Below are positions 6,953 to 13,488 of a DNA stretch of 13,488 bases, piece after piece. Every line of letters begins with the position of its first letter. The stretch's first letter is position 1. This DNA comes from Bacteroidaceae bacterium (GTDB lineage Bacteria > Bacteroidota > Bacteroidia > Bacteroidales > Bacteroidaceae), in the NCBI GenBank assembly GCA_023227685.1, contig JALNVG010000052.1, positions 1 to 13,488 of the forward strand, read 5' to 3'. The notes beneath the pieces are model-generated. The model made no database searches. It saw only the letters and a program-made list of their open reading frames with translations, and was not told the origin of the DNA. The position numbers and the translations under genes are program-made.

Positions 6953-9835
6953 TTATCTTTTAATTTTTGGTCTTAATTCATCCGGTGAGGCCTTAGTATA
7001 TAGATTTACAGGGCCTGCTATTTTTGTAAATAATTCTTGTATAATTTCTGGCTTTACCTGATATTCGGGTCGAAATTTTTCCGAATTCATGTAATCGAGA
7101 ATTGCTTTGTGCAGTTGTCGTGCCACAACTCGTCGGCTCAGATCTGAGTCGAGATCCATACTTGTCATCATAAGCTTACCATTCAATACGTTGGCTTCAA
7201 ATAACAAACCGATTTTTCGACTGACAAACCAAGTGTCTATACTTTGAACAATAGGACGGAATCCTTTAGGAAAATTGGTAAATTGCATGACTTGACATTT
7301 ATTTACCAGCTCCCACCATTGAATGTTACTGTAATATTCAGTTGGAAATTCTTTGAAAACTGGGTGAGTATCATTGATAAAAAGTCCTGTGGTGTGTGGT
7401 GGCCGCATCTTGAACCATGATGTATTCCAAAAGACCGGAGTGAAGTATTGCACAACTTCTTTACCGTATTTGATCTTTCCTGCGGCCGTAATCAGTACCT
7501 TTCCTCCATTTTTTAGAACAGAAAGAGCTTTTTGATCCAATGTATCCGTAGTGTAAACGTTGCCTTGTACAAGATTTACTTTAGCAGGATAGACCCAAAA
7601 GTTCCAGTCGTTCACAGCTTCCGTACCTTCTATTTTTACTTCGAGATTTAGTTTTTGGGGGGCTTTAATTGAACTTAAATCCATATCAACATGACCAAGT
7701 TTGCAAAGATTGCCGATTGGAATATCTTTTATGCCAACTGTTCCTTGAGCATAAATCTTGCCATATTGATCTTTAATCGTATAAATTGTGTGCACTTGAT
7801 GCAATGGCGATTTTCCGAAGTGAGAAACTTCGATCTCGGCGTGGAATGTTTCGTTTGTCGTATATACAAATTTCGGCAGGCGTGCCAATGGAACAGTCGG
7901 GCTGCAGAATCTGCGAAAAAGTTCTGGATTTACATATCCCTTATTATCGAAAAATACATTCAGAACACCAACCAGAGCTGTTCCTTGTCCTGAGTAATCG
8001 TTTAAGGCTAGCATTTGAAATCCGGCATAATCAGGAGTTCTCATGGTCTTTTCTATTTCGTTTTTGTAGCAAAGTACTTGTAGTTTGCCTGAGGCCATTA
8101 GAAAATCATGAGCCTGGTCACCCATATCATGCTCGGTTAGTATATCTTTGAAGATTTCAAAGTTCTTGGCCTTATTAACGCCTGTATATTTACGAGTTTC
8201 GTTAAAGTCCGGAAAGGCGCACCATTGTCCCATCTCATGAGAAACATAAGGTTGCTTTACGGTGTCAATAAGGTTGCGGTAATCTGATTCCGTTTCCGGT
8301 CTTGTTCTTGTCCAGTTGAGGCCGCGAGCTCCTGCTTTGACGTGATACTGGTTGTGTGGTTGCCATTGCCAACTATTGCCAACGGATGCACCGGTGTAGA
8401 CATGTCGCGGGTCGGTTGCTTTCCAATAATCCACGAAACGGCTTACCCACTGTACCCAATTGCCGGACGGTTCATTGCCACAGGCCATCATGCAGAATGA
8501 GGCATGATTACCGTAACTTTTATCCATTGCTTTAGTTTCATCCATCAGATACTTGTCTATTGGCCGTCCCAATCCGAGTTTCGAACCATGATTAGGCCAA
8601 CTCGGTCCCTCGGGCTGGAGATAGAAGCCCACAATATCGGCAGCTTTGAAAGCTGCTTCCGGTGGACAATAAGAATGAAACCGCATGTGGTTTAATCCAT
8701 AGCTTCGGCAGATACGGAATACGCGTTCCCAGTCGGGTTCATCCATCGGTGCGTATCCGGTGAGCGGAAAATCACAATTTTCCACGGTTCCCCTCAACAT
8801 TAATTTTCGTCCGTTAATATAAAACCATTTTCCTTGAATGGTAAAATTGCGCATACCGAAATCAATTTCTTTGCTGTCAATATCTTTTTTACTACTAAGT
8901 CGGGCAGTAAGTTTATACAAGGCAGGTGAGAATTCATCCCAGGTAAGAAAATTCTGTCCCATGGGTAAGTCCATTTCTATGGCATTTTCACCGGATTTTA
9001 CACGAAAGGTTTGGTTGACAGGGGTGACAATCTGTTCCTTTTCTTGCGTATTGAAACTTTTGGCCGATAAAGTCAACTTAATATTTGTTGCAACGGGGAC
9101 GTTTACCACCATTTTTACAGTAGCTTTATAAGCCTTCGGGTATGGGTATACTTGAATATCATCGAAATAAATCTTCGGCGTATTTTGTAATTCAATTCGG
9201 CCGACTATGCCGTTCCAGTTTCCTTGTGTCTGGTCGGTGACACTGTGCGAATCCGGACCTACGTTAATCTCTTTTATACGATTATCAATGCGGATACTTA
9301 TTTGATAAGTTTTTCCGGGCTTTGCCAGAGATGTGAGGTCGTAAACATGAGGAGTGCAAAGACTATTACGCATGCCGACTTTTTTATCATTAACCCAGAC
9401 CGTGGTTTCGATATGTGGACGTTCAAGAAAAAGCACGATTCGTTTTCCTTTCCAATCGGTAGGTACGGTGATACTTCTTTGGTACCAGGCTACACCTACA
9501 TAATGTTTGTCAGGTGTCAGAAAGAAAGGCAATTTTATTTGTCCCTCAATTCTGTATCTTTCTAAATATGGGTTGAAATAATAAGAACTGTCATATAGAC
9601 TGCCCGTCCATTGGGTATGAATGCTTACGTTATCACCTTTCAACATTTCGGGCATAGACCCGGGTAATTGAATATGATCATCCAATGTTTGGTTATACCA
9701 GTGCGCTTTTATACCGATATCTTTTCTGTCGATTTTAAAATTCCAGCGACCATCGAGGTTGATTGTTTCTTGTGCTACTGTATAATATGGCAATGCAAAT
9801 ATAAAGCTGAAAAATATGATTAAAAGTTTTTTCAT
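6953..9835 (-). CDS. GH2 family glycoside hydrolase (beta-galactosidase-like), first gene of the minus-strand operon
   Basis: A 960-residue secreted protein with a signal peptide (1-21, YTVAQ). Domain order: GH2 sugar-binding jelly roll (about 25-220, with NLDGRWNF and WYQRSITVP), immunoglobulin-like domain (about 221-330), and TIM barrel from about 331 (NGRKLMLRGT, 341-350; HMRFHSYCPPEAA, 383-395). The acid/base is Glu455 in ACGNEPSG and the nucleophile is probably Glu534 in VSHEMG. After the barrel (about 640 onward) comes a long extension; residues from about 760 (LSVLKNGGKVLITAAG) resemble a glutamine-amidotransferase-like fold found at the end of some Bacteroides GH2 proteins. GH2 covers beta-galactosidase, beta-glucuronidase, beta-mannosidase and others, and I cannot fix the specificity. 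In an RG-I setting, removal of beta-linked galactose or a related side-chain sugar is the best guess. It stands first after the divergent region, so the operon promoter should lie at 9836-9960. Confidence 0.88.
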   Translation of the reverse strand: MKKLLIIFFSFIFALPYYTVAQETINLDGRWNFKIDRKDIGIKAHWYNQTLDDHIQLPGSMPEMLKGDNVSIHTQWTGSLYDSSYYFNPYLERYRIEGQIKLPFFLTPDKHYVGVAWYQRSITVPTDWKGKRIVLFLERPHIETTVWVNDKKVGMRNSLCTPHVYDLTSLAKPGKTYQISIRIDNRIKEINVGPDSHSVTDQTQGNWNGIVGRIELQNTPKIYFDDIQVYPYPKAYKATVKMVVNVPVATNIKLTLSAKSFNTQEKEQIVTPVNQTFRVKSGENAIEMDLPMGQNFLTWDEFSPALYKLTARLSSKKDIDSKEIDFGMRNFTIQGKWFYINGRKLMLRGTVENCDFPLTGYAPMDEPDWERVFRICRSYGLNHMRFHSYCPPEAAFKAADIVGFYLQPEGPSWPNHGSKLGLGRPIDKYLMDETKAMDKSYGNHASFCMMACGNEPSGNWVQWVSRFVDYWKATDPRHVYTGASVGNSWQWQPHNQYHVKAGARGLNWTRTRPETESDYRNLIDTVKQPYVSHEMGQWCAFPDFNETRKYTGVNKAKNFEIFKDILTEHDMGDQAHDFLMASGKLQVLCYKNEIEKTMRTPDYAGFQMLALNDYSGQGTALVGVLNVFFDNKGYVNPELFRRFCSPTVPLARLPKFVYTTNETFHAEIEVSHFGKSPLHQVHTIYTIKDQYGKIYAQGTVGIKDIPIGNLCKLGHVDMDLSSIKAPQKLNLEVKIEGTEAVNDWNFWVYPAKVNLVQGNVYTTDTLDQKALSVLKNGGKVLITAAGKIKYGKEVVQYFTPVFWNTSWFKMRPPHTTGLFINDTHPVFKEFPTEYYSNIQWWELVNKCQVMQFTNFPKGFRPIVQSIDTWFVSRKIGLLFEANVLNGKLMMTSMDLDSDLSRRVVARQLHKAILDYMNSEKFRPEYQVKPEIIQELFTKIAGPVNLYTKASPDELRPKIKR

Positions 9836-9892
9836 TTTTTATTAATTCAAGAATTAAACATATAAACTGTGACTAAATTATAAGATTGTTGC

Positions 9893-9900
9893 CGAAGATA
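9893..9900 (-). promoter_or_regulatory. Weak candidate -7 box for the GH2-CE12-GH28-GH106 operon
   Basis: Read on the minus strand this is TATCTTCG, one mismatch from the Bacteroides -7 consensus TAnnTTTG. It would give a leader of roughly 50 nt before the GH2 start. No TTTG box is found at the proper distance upstream, so the site is only the least bad candidate. Such weak promoters are common for operons that need an activator, but that is inference. Confidence 0.2.
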
Positions 9901-9969
9901 CATAGATAAAAGTACATTTATATAGAAAATTGTGGCGGAATACTCTTCCTAATAGCGATTGTGTACAAT

Positions 9970-9981
9970 AATACATGTATT
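9970..9981. promoter_or_regulatory. 12-bp perfect palindrome, possible operator
   Basis: AATACATGTATT is a perfect inverted repeat, flanked by TACAA on the left and TTGTA on the right that extend the symmetry with a one-base offset. It sits about 57 bp upstream of the plus-strand -7 box, a usual distance for an activator site, and between the two divergent starts. AT-rich DNA yields short palindromes by chance, so this is tentative. Confidence 0.28.
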
Positions 9982-10037
9982 TGTAAGATAATCCATGATG
10001 CCGATGTCCTTAATTTTCTTCAATTTGTATTTTTTTG

Positions 10038-10045
10038 TATCTTTG
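10038..10045 (+). promoter_or_regulatory. Bacteroides-type -7 promoter box for the GH43-like/SASA operon
   Basis: TATCTTTG matches the Bacteroides sigma-ABfr -7 consensus TAnnTTTG exactly. A degenerate -33 element (TTTT at 10014-10017, consensus TTTG) lies 20 bp upstream, which is the normal spacing. Transcription would start near 10052, leaving about 59 nt of leader before the ATG at 10111. This placement also supports 10111 rather than an upstream in-frame ATG at 9961 as the true start. Confidence 0.55.
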
Positions 10046-10110
10046 TAAACGGATGTTTTCTTAAGCAATTGTTGGTGGAAATGGCTATAATAATTAATCT
10101 TATCACGATT

Positions 10111-11112
10111 ATGAAAAAAGTTTTTTTGTGCTCTTTATTTATTCTATTCTTATTCGTCGCTTATCCTTTCACGTTAGCTGCGAAAAATGTTTATCTCTTT
10201 TCTTATTTTATTAATGAGAGTAGGGATGGCTTGCATCTGGCGTATAGTTACGATGGATTGAAATGGATTCCGCTTAATGGTGGAAAGCCTTTATTGTCAC
10301 CAACTGTCGGCAAAGACAGGTTGATGCGTGACCCGAGTATTTGTTTGGCACCCGATGGAACATTTCATATGGTGTGGACTTCCAGTTGGACAGATCGTAT
10401 TATCGGTTATGCCTCATCTTCCGATTTGATTCATTGGAGTGCTCAAAAAGCAATTCCTGTGATGATGCATGAACCGAAGGCGCGTAATTGTTGGGCTCCT
10501 GAGCTTTTTTACGATTCTCTCTCCAAAATGTTTTATATCATTTGGGCAACCACTATTCCCGATCGTTTCAAATCGGTATCAACCAGTGAAAGTGAGAAAG
10601 GATGGAATCATCGTATCTTTTATGTAACGACAAAAGATTTTAAGACATTTTCGAAGACTAAACTGTTTTTTAATCCTGATTTTAGTGTGATTGATGCAGC
10701 TATTATTCGTGATTCAGTAAAACATGATCTTATTATGGTGGTAAAGAATGAAAATTCCAATCCGCCGGAGAAGAATCTTCGTGTCACGTTTACAAAGAAT
10801 ATAAAGAAGGGATTTCCTGTTGAGGTATCTGCACCGATCACTGGTAATTATTGGGCCGAAGGTCCGACACCACTATTTATAGGTGATGCTTTATATGTGT
10901 ACTTCGATAAATATCGTGCCCATAAGTTCGGTGCTGTTCGTTCACTTGATCATGGTAAAACTTGGGAAGATATTTCCGATCAGGTTGTTTTTCCTAAAGG
11001 GATTCGTCATGGTACAGCTTTTGTCATTAAAGATGATTCTCGCTTTCAAACTTTGCTCGATTTATCCGGTAAGGACAATTGTTTTAGTTCAGATTCTATA
11101 AGCTATAAATAA
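10111..11112 (+). CDS. GH43-like secreted glycoside hydrolase (five-bladed beta-propeller)
   Basis: A 333-residue protein starting at the ATG at 10111, which gives a clean signal peptide (MKKVFLCSLFILFLF, cleavage near TLAAK). The frame is open back to 9961, but the added 50 residues would hide the signal peptide and start upstream of the likely promoter. The three acidic residues of a GH43 active site are visible in order: Asp74 in MRDPSI (base), Asp195 in VIDAAI (pKa modulator) and Glu250 in WAEGPTP (acid). Propeller-type strands such as HLAYSYDGLKW (42-52) and CWAPELFYD (127-135) fit. GH43 enzymes mainly cleave alpha-L-arabinofuranosides, beta-xylosides or beta-1,3-galactans; in this locus an arabinosidase or galactosidase acting on RG-I side chains is plausible. 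The following esterase gene starts 20 bp after its stop, so the two are co-transcribed. Subfamily and substrate are not resolved. Confidence 0.8.
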   Translation: MKKVFLCSLFILFLFVAYPFTLAAKNVYLFSYFINESRDGLHLAYSYDGLKWIPLNGGKPLLSPTVGKDRLMRDPSICLAPDGTFHMVWTSSWTDRIIGYASSSDLIHWSAQKAIPVMMHEPKARNCWAPELFYDSLSKMFYIIWATTIPDRFKSVSTSESEKGWNHRIFYVTTKDFKTFSKTKLFFNPDFSVIDAAIIRDSVKHDLIMVVKNENSNPPEKNLRVTFTKNIKKGFPVEVSAPITGNYWAEGPTPLFIGDALYVYFDKYRAHKFGAVRSLDHGKTWEDISDQVVFPKGIRHGTAFVIKDDSRFQTLLDLSGKDNCFSSDSISYK

Positions 11113-11132
11113 ATTGTAAAGATAATAATCAA

Positions 11133-12575
11133 ATGAATTTTAAAAGAAGTTTTTTAATCATCGTTTTATTTTTTTTGATTCTTGGCAGTGTCAATGCCAA
11201 GATTACATTGCCCTCTGTATTGGCAAGTAATATGGTACTTCAACAGCAAACGCAAGTGCGCCTTTGGGGAGCGGCTAAAGTTGGTGCGAATGTTGTTTTA
11301 CAAACGTCTTGGAACAATAAACGTTTTACTACCCATTCGGATAAAAATGGTAATTGGCTCATTTCAGTACCTACACCGAAAGCCGGAGGACCTTACGAAA
11401 TTACGGTCAGTGATGGTGAGACTTTGAGGCTTCAAAATATTCTTATTGGTGAAGTGTGGTTTTGTTCGGGACAGTCGAATATGGAAATGCCTATAAAAGG
11501 TTATTCTTCCATGCCGGTCAAAGATGCCAATGAAGTGATAGCTCGGGCTAAAGCTTCTGTTCCTATTCGGATATTCATGGCTGAACGTTCAGCCAGTAAG
11601 AAACCTGAAGAGAATTGTGTAGGCAGTTGGGCTTTGAACGAAGGTGAGGGGGTAGCCAATGCTAGTGCTACGGCATATTTCTTTGCCAAATTTCTTCAAG
11701 AGACTTTAAATGTACCTATCGGAATCGTTGTTTCCAGTTGGGGTGGGGCACAGATTGAATCTTTTATGAGCAAAGAGACTTTGCAGAAAGTCGCTCCCGA
11801 ATTTTCTTTTGCTCATCTTGAGGGTAATGAAAAGGTTGAATCACCCAATCATAAGCCATGTATGGTTTATAATGGTATGATTTATCCTTTTCGGAATCTT
11901 ACTTTTAAGGGGATGATTTGGTATCAGGGTGAATCTAACAGGCAGAATCCCGAACAATATCACCGTTTGTTTCCTGCCTTTGTGGAGGAGATGCGTGAGA
12001 AGGTTTTCAATCTTGGTCAGTTCCCGTTTTATTACGTACAAATTGCACCTCATAAATATGATGGTGAAAATTTGATTCAGTCAGCCGAGATCCGTGAAGT
12101 GCAGCTTAAGGGATTAAAAGAAATTCCTAATTCCGGTATGGCTGTAACGATGGATATTCCAGGACCTTCTTATAATATTCATCCTTGTTATAAGCAGCAA
12201 GTCGGTATGCGTCTTGGCTTCTTGGCTTTGGCTAAGACGTATGGTAAAAAAGGTATTGCTTATTCCGGACCGATTTATAAAAGTATGGAGATTAAAGGCG
12301 ACAAAATATTTCTTCACTTTGATCATGCCGATATGGGATTGGCTCCTTATTATGAATCACTGAGCGGTTTTGAAATTGCCGGTGCCAATCGTGTTTTTTA
12401 TCCGGCTCATGCGACTGCTAATCGTTCAAAACAGTATGTTGAGGTCAGTAGTAATTCCGTACCCAATCCGGTAGCTGTTAGATATTGTTTTAGAAATTAT
12501 GTAGTTGGATCCTTGTTTAATAATTATGGTTTGCCTGCTTCATCATTCCGAACAGATGATTGGCCTTTGAAATAA
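11133..12575 (+). CDS. SASA-family (sialate O-acetylesterase-like) carbohydrate esterase
   Basis: A 480-residue secreted protein with a signal peptide (1-22, GSVNA). An N-terminal beta domain (about 23-100, LPSVLASNMVLQQQ and YEITVSDG) precedes the SGNH-like esterase: CSGQSNMEMP (111-120) with nucleophile Ser115, SSWGGAQIES (201-210), IWYQGESN (262-269) and the C-terminal His350 in NIHPCYKQQVGMRL. These are hallmarks of the family once named sialate O-acetylesterase, whose Bacteroides members often deacetylate plant polysaccharides. Here the target is probably acetylated pectin fragments rather than sialic acid, since no sialidase or sialate catabolic gene is nearby. The residue two before the histidine is Asn348, where most relatives I recall have Asp (DIHP); this may affect activity. 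It is second and last in its operon, and a strong terminator begins 33 bp after the stop. Confidence 0.87.
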   Translation: MNFKRSFLIIVLFFLILGSVNAKITLPSVLASNMVLQQQTQVRLWGAAKVGANVVLQTSWNNKRFTTHSDKNGNWLISVPTPKAGGPYEITVSDGETLRLQNILIGEVWFCSGQSNMEMPIKGYSSMPVKDANEVIARAKASVPIRIFMAERSASKKPEENCVGSWALNEGEGVANASATAYFFAKFLQETLNVPIGIVVSSWGGAQIESFMSKETLQKVAPEFSFAHLEGNEKVESPNHKPCMVYNGMIYPFRNLTFKGMIWYQGESNRQNPEQYHRLFPAFVEEMREKVFNLGQFPFYYVQIAPHKYDGENLIQSAEIREVQLKGLKEIPNSGMAVTMDIPGPSYNIHPCYKQQVGMRLGFLALAKTYGKKGIAYSGPIYKSMEIKGDKIFLHFDHADMGLAPYYESLSGFEIAGANRVFYPAHATANRSKQYVEVSSNSVPNPVAVRYCFRNYVVGSLFNNYGLPASSFRTDDWPLK

Positions 12576-12605
12576 AGAATATTACCTAACAAGTTATATC
12601 TCATT

Positions 12606-12643
12606 AAACTGCGAGAGTGTTTTTATCTCTCGCAGTTTTTTTT
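12606..12643 (+). terminator. Rho-independent terminator of the GH43-like/SASA operon
   Basis: CTGCGAGAG (12609-12617) pairs perfectly with CTCTCGCAG (12627-12635) around a 9-nt loop, and AAA before the stem can extend it to 12 bp against the following T run. Eight T residues follow directly (12636-12643). Stem, loop and T tract are textbook for an intrinsic terminator on the plus strand. On the minus strand the tail is only TTT, so termination in that direction would be weak. Confidence 0.93.
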
Positions 12644-12716
12644 GTAATGCAAATTCTCTGGCTCGCGTATGCAGGCTATGTTGTTTCTATACACGGTTAT
12701 ATGGTGAGCCATGCTC

Positions 12717-12822
12717 GTTTCCTTTAAAGGAAACTGTTGTTTCCTATGTTAGATACAATAGTTTCTTAAAGGGGAAACGGATGTTTCCGCGTGTGGAAAC
12801 AACAGTTTCTTAATCAGAAAAC
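12717..12822. repeat. Degenerate 44-bp tandem repeat with alternating GTTTCC/GGAAAC palindromes
   Basis: Units start at 12717, 12761 and 12805, exactly 44 bp apart; the third is partial. The first 28 bases of units 1 and 2 agree at 21 positions. Each unit opens with an 18-nt palindromic element: unit 1 is a perfect palindrome (GTTTCCTTTAAAGGAAAC), and units 2 and 3 are decayed versions. Arms GTTTC(C) occur at 12717, 12739, 12761, 12783 and 12805, and GGAAAC at 12729, 12773 and 12795. Arms therefore pair in several exclusive ways, for example AGGAAAC/GTTTCCT around TGTT, GGAAAC/GTTTCC around GGAT, and GAAAC/GTTTC around AACA. ACAATAGTTTCTTAA (12755-12769) recurs as ACAACAGTTTCTTAA (12799-12813). 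It resembles a REP-like extragenic palindrome cluster; function is unknown. Confidence 0.75.
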
Positions 12823-12884
12823 ATGAGAACAAGAGGGTATGTCTGCTTTTGAAGTGTCTACACCTCCCAAAAGAAGAAGAATTT

Positions 12885-13488
12885 TTATTCAAGTACTTCC
12901 ATTAAATAGATAGCATCTAATCCCCAAGTGGCAATAGCATTTGTGCTGACAGTCTCATTCTCATCTATAGTTTCGAGTGTATATGGCGGATTAATCTTTT
13001 TGCTGAAGGTTTTGCCGCAAGGCAATATGTTATAACGTAATTCATCCCAAGCTAGTTGTTGTAATTTAGGATTGGTTGTTTCGTATGCTCCATAAGCGGT
13101 GAGTCTAGGAATAAGAAAATGCGAATGGCTGATTTCCCATGCTTTCTCAAAGTAGTTTACTGCATGATCAGTCCAGACTTTTTTCCATGCCGGAAGATCA
13201 ATCATTTCCATTAGTTCATTCATGAGTTCGAAGCCTCCCATAATAGTCATTAGATGGTTGGTGTTTTCTTTGTTCGGATTTCCGTCATAAGAAATTATTC
13301 CGGTTTTCGGATCGTATCCTAAAGCTTTGTTACCAGTAAATAGTCCATGAGGAAGTGAAGCTATACTTTTCATTCCTGCTATAATTTTATCACGGTAGAA
13401 AGTATTGCCGGTGCGTTCCCATTCTGTCATCCAATTGCCTGCATAAGCAATCCAATCCGGTCCGATGCGGAGGCGTGCAGGGGCCGAA
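12885..13488 (-). CDS. C-terminal part of a PcRGLX/YetA-like (PL26-type) exo-rhamnogalacturonan lyase family protein
   Basis: The frame runs from the right edge to a TAA at 12885-12887 and encodes the last 200 residues; the start lies beyond the window. An internal ATG at 13430 is not the start, because the frame continues upstream with family-like sequence (RIGPDWIAYAGNW). The following text, with TEWERTGNTFYRDKIIAG and later SLPHGLFTG, resembles the C-terminal alpha-helical toroid domain of the PcRGLX/YetA family, to which the PL26 exo-rhamnogalacturonan lyase of Penicillium belongs. Those enzymes release unsaturated galacturonosyl-rhamnose from RG-I ends. Tryptophan-rich helices (WKKVWTDHAVNYFEKAWE) fit such a domain. 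The catalytic region is not in view, so activity cannot be judged. The gene converges on the SASA esterase gene. The call rests on remembered family sequence plus an RG-I context; another alpha/alpha-toroid family is the alternative. Confidence 0.62.
   Translation of the reverse strand, partial: SAPARLRIGPDWIAYAGNWMTEWERTGNTFYRDKIIAGMKSIASLPHGLFTGNKALGYDPKTGIISYDGNPNKENTNHLMTIMGGFELMNELMEMIDLPAWKKVWTDHAVNYFEKAWEISHSHFLIPRLTAYGAYETTNPKLQQLAWDELRYNILPCGKTFSKKINPPYTLETIDENETVSTNAIATWGLDAIYLMEVLE

Larger units (their letters stand above)
9836..10110. other. Divergent intergenic region between the two operons
   Basis: This 275-bp AT-rich stretch separates the start of the minus-strand GH2 operon from the start of the plus-strand GH43-like gene. 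It holds a good promoter match for the plus-strand operon, a weak candidate for the minus-strand operon and a 12-bp palindrome, each listed separately. I see no RNA gene and no riboswitch-like structure. Sharing one control region would let a single regulator act on both operons. Confidence 0.75.
12576..12884. other. Convergent intergenic region with terminator and palindromic repeat
   Basis: The 309 bp between the convergent SASA and lyase-like genes hold no credible gene. The left part carries the intrinsic terminator of the plus-strand operon. The middle carries the tandem palindromic repeat listed separately. The remainder (12644-12716 and 12823-12884) shows nothing clear except short imperfect inverted repeats such as TGGCTC at 12659-12664 with GAGCCA at 12706-12711. 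I see no strong terminator for the incoming minus-strand gene. Confidence 0.75.

Noticed and set aside
7786..8151. Open frame of 121 codons on the plus strand inside the GH2 gene
   Set aside because: It lies wholly antisense to a strongly supported enzyme gene and shows no signal, domain or family resemblance. Other long frames opposite the enzyme genes (for example 9224-9565 and 2933-3253) are dismissed for the same reason.
9961..10110. In-frame upstream extension of the GH43-like gene to an ATG at 9961
   Set aside because: It adds 50 residues before a perfect signal peptide and begins upstream of the likely promoter at 10038-10045. The start at 10111 fits both.
12717..12822. CRISPR array
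   Set aside because: Units are degenerate, alternate in orientation, have no unique spacers of regular length, and no cas gene is present. A palindromic tandem repeat fits better.
12885..13430. A complete 181-residue gene starting at the ATG at 13430
   Set aside because: The frame stays open to the window edge with family-like residues upstream, so this is the C-terminal part of a longer protein.
1..13488. Insertion sequences, integrases, tRNA or rRNA genes
   Set aside because: No transposase or integrase motifs, terminal repeats with target duplications, or cloverleaf/rRNA sequences were seen on either strand.

Overview
The window reads as part of a pectin-degrading polysaccharide utilization locus (PUL) from a Bacteroidales bacterium, most likely Bacteroides or a close relative. 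The evidence is a dense set of secreted carbohydrate-active enzymes, AT-rich DNA, starts without clear Shine-Dalgarno sites, a perfect match to the Bacteroides -7 box (TAnnTTTG) ahead of one operon, and signal peptides or a lipobox on every gene whose start is visible. The gene content points to rhamnogalacturonan I (RG-I), whose backbone alternates galacturonic acid and rhamnose.

Left block (1-9835, minus strand, transcribed from about 9.9 kb toward position 1): GH2 glycosidase, CE12-type rhamnogalacturonan acetylesterase, GH28 lipoprotein, a 198-residue secreted protein of unknown function, a second GH28, then a GH106 alpha-L-rhamnosidase that runs off the left edge. Gaps are 4 and 18 bp, or the genes overlap by 71, 4 and 4 bp, so this is one operon with probable translational coupling.

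Centre (9836-10110): a divergent intergenic region with a Bacteroides-type promoter for the right operon, a 12-bp palindrome upstream of it, and only a weak promoter candidate for the left operon.

Right block (10111-12575, plus strand): a GH43-like secreted glycosidase followed 20 bp later by a SASA-family (sialate O-acetylesterase-like) carbohydrate esterase, closed by a strong intrinsic terminator. A 309-bp convergent intergenic region follows. It holds the terminator and a degenerate 44-bp tandem repeat built of alternating GTTTCC/GGAAAC arms. The right edge (12885-13488, minus strand) is the C-terminal 200 codons of a protein resembling the PcRGLX/YetA exo-rhamnogalacturonan lyase family (PL26-like).

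Inferred pathway: the two esterases remove acetyl groups; the GH2 and GH43-like enzymes remove galactose- or arabinose-type side chains; the lyase-like enzyme, the GH28s and GH106 take the backbone apart by alternate removal of (unsaturated) disaccharide, galacturonate and rhamnose. No SusC/SusD pair, hybrid two-component sensor or other regulator lies in the window, so import and control genes must be elsewhere. The enzymes belong to known families. The least explained items are the 198-residue protein, its 71-bp overlap with the upstream GH28, and the palindromic tandem repeat.
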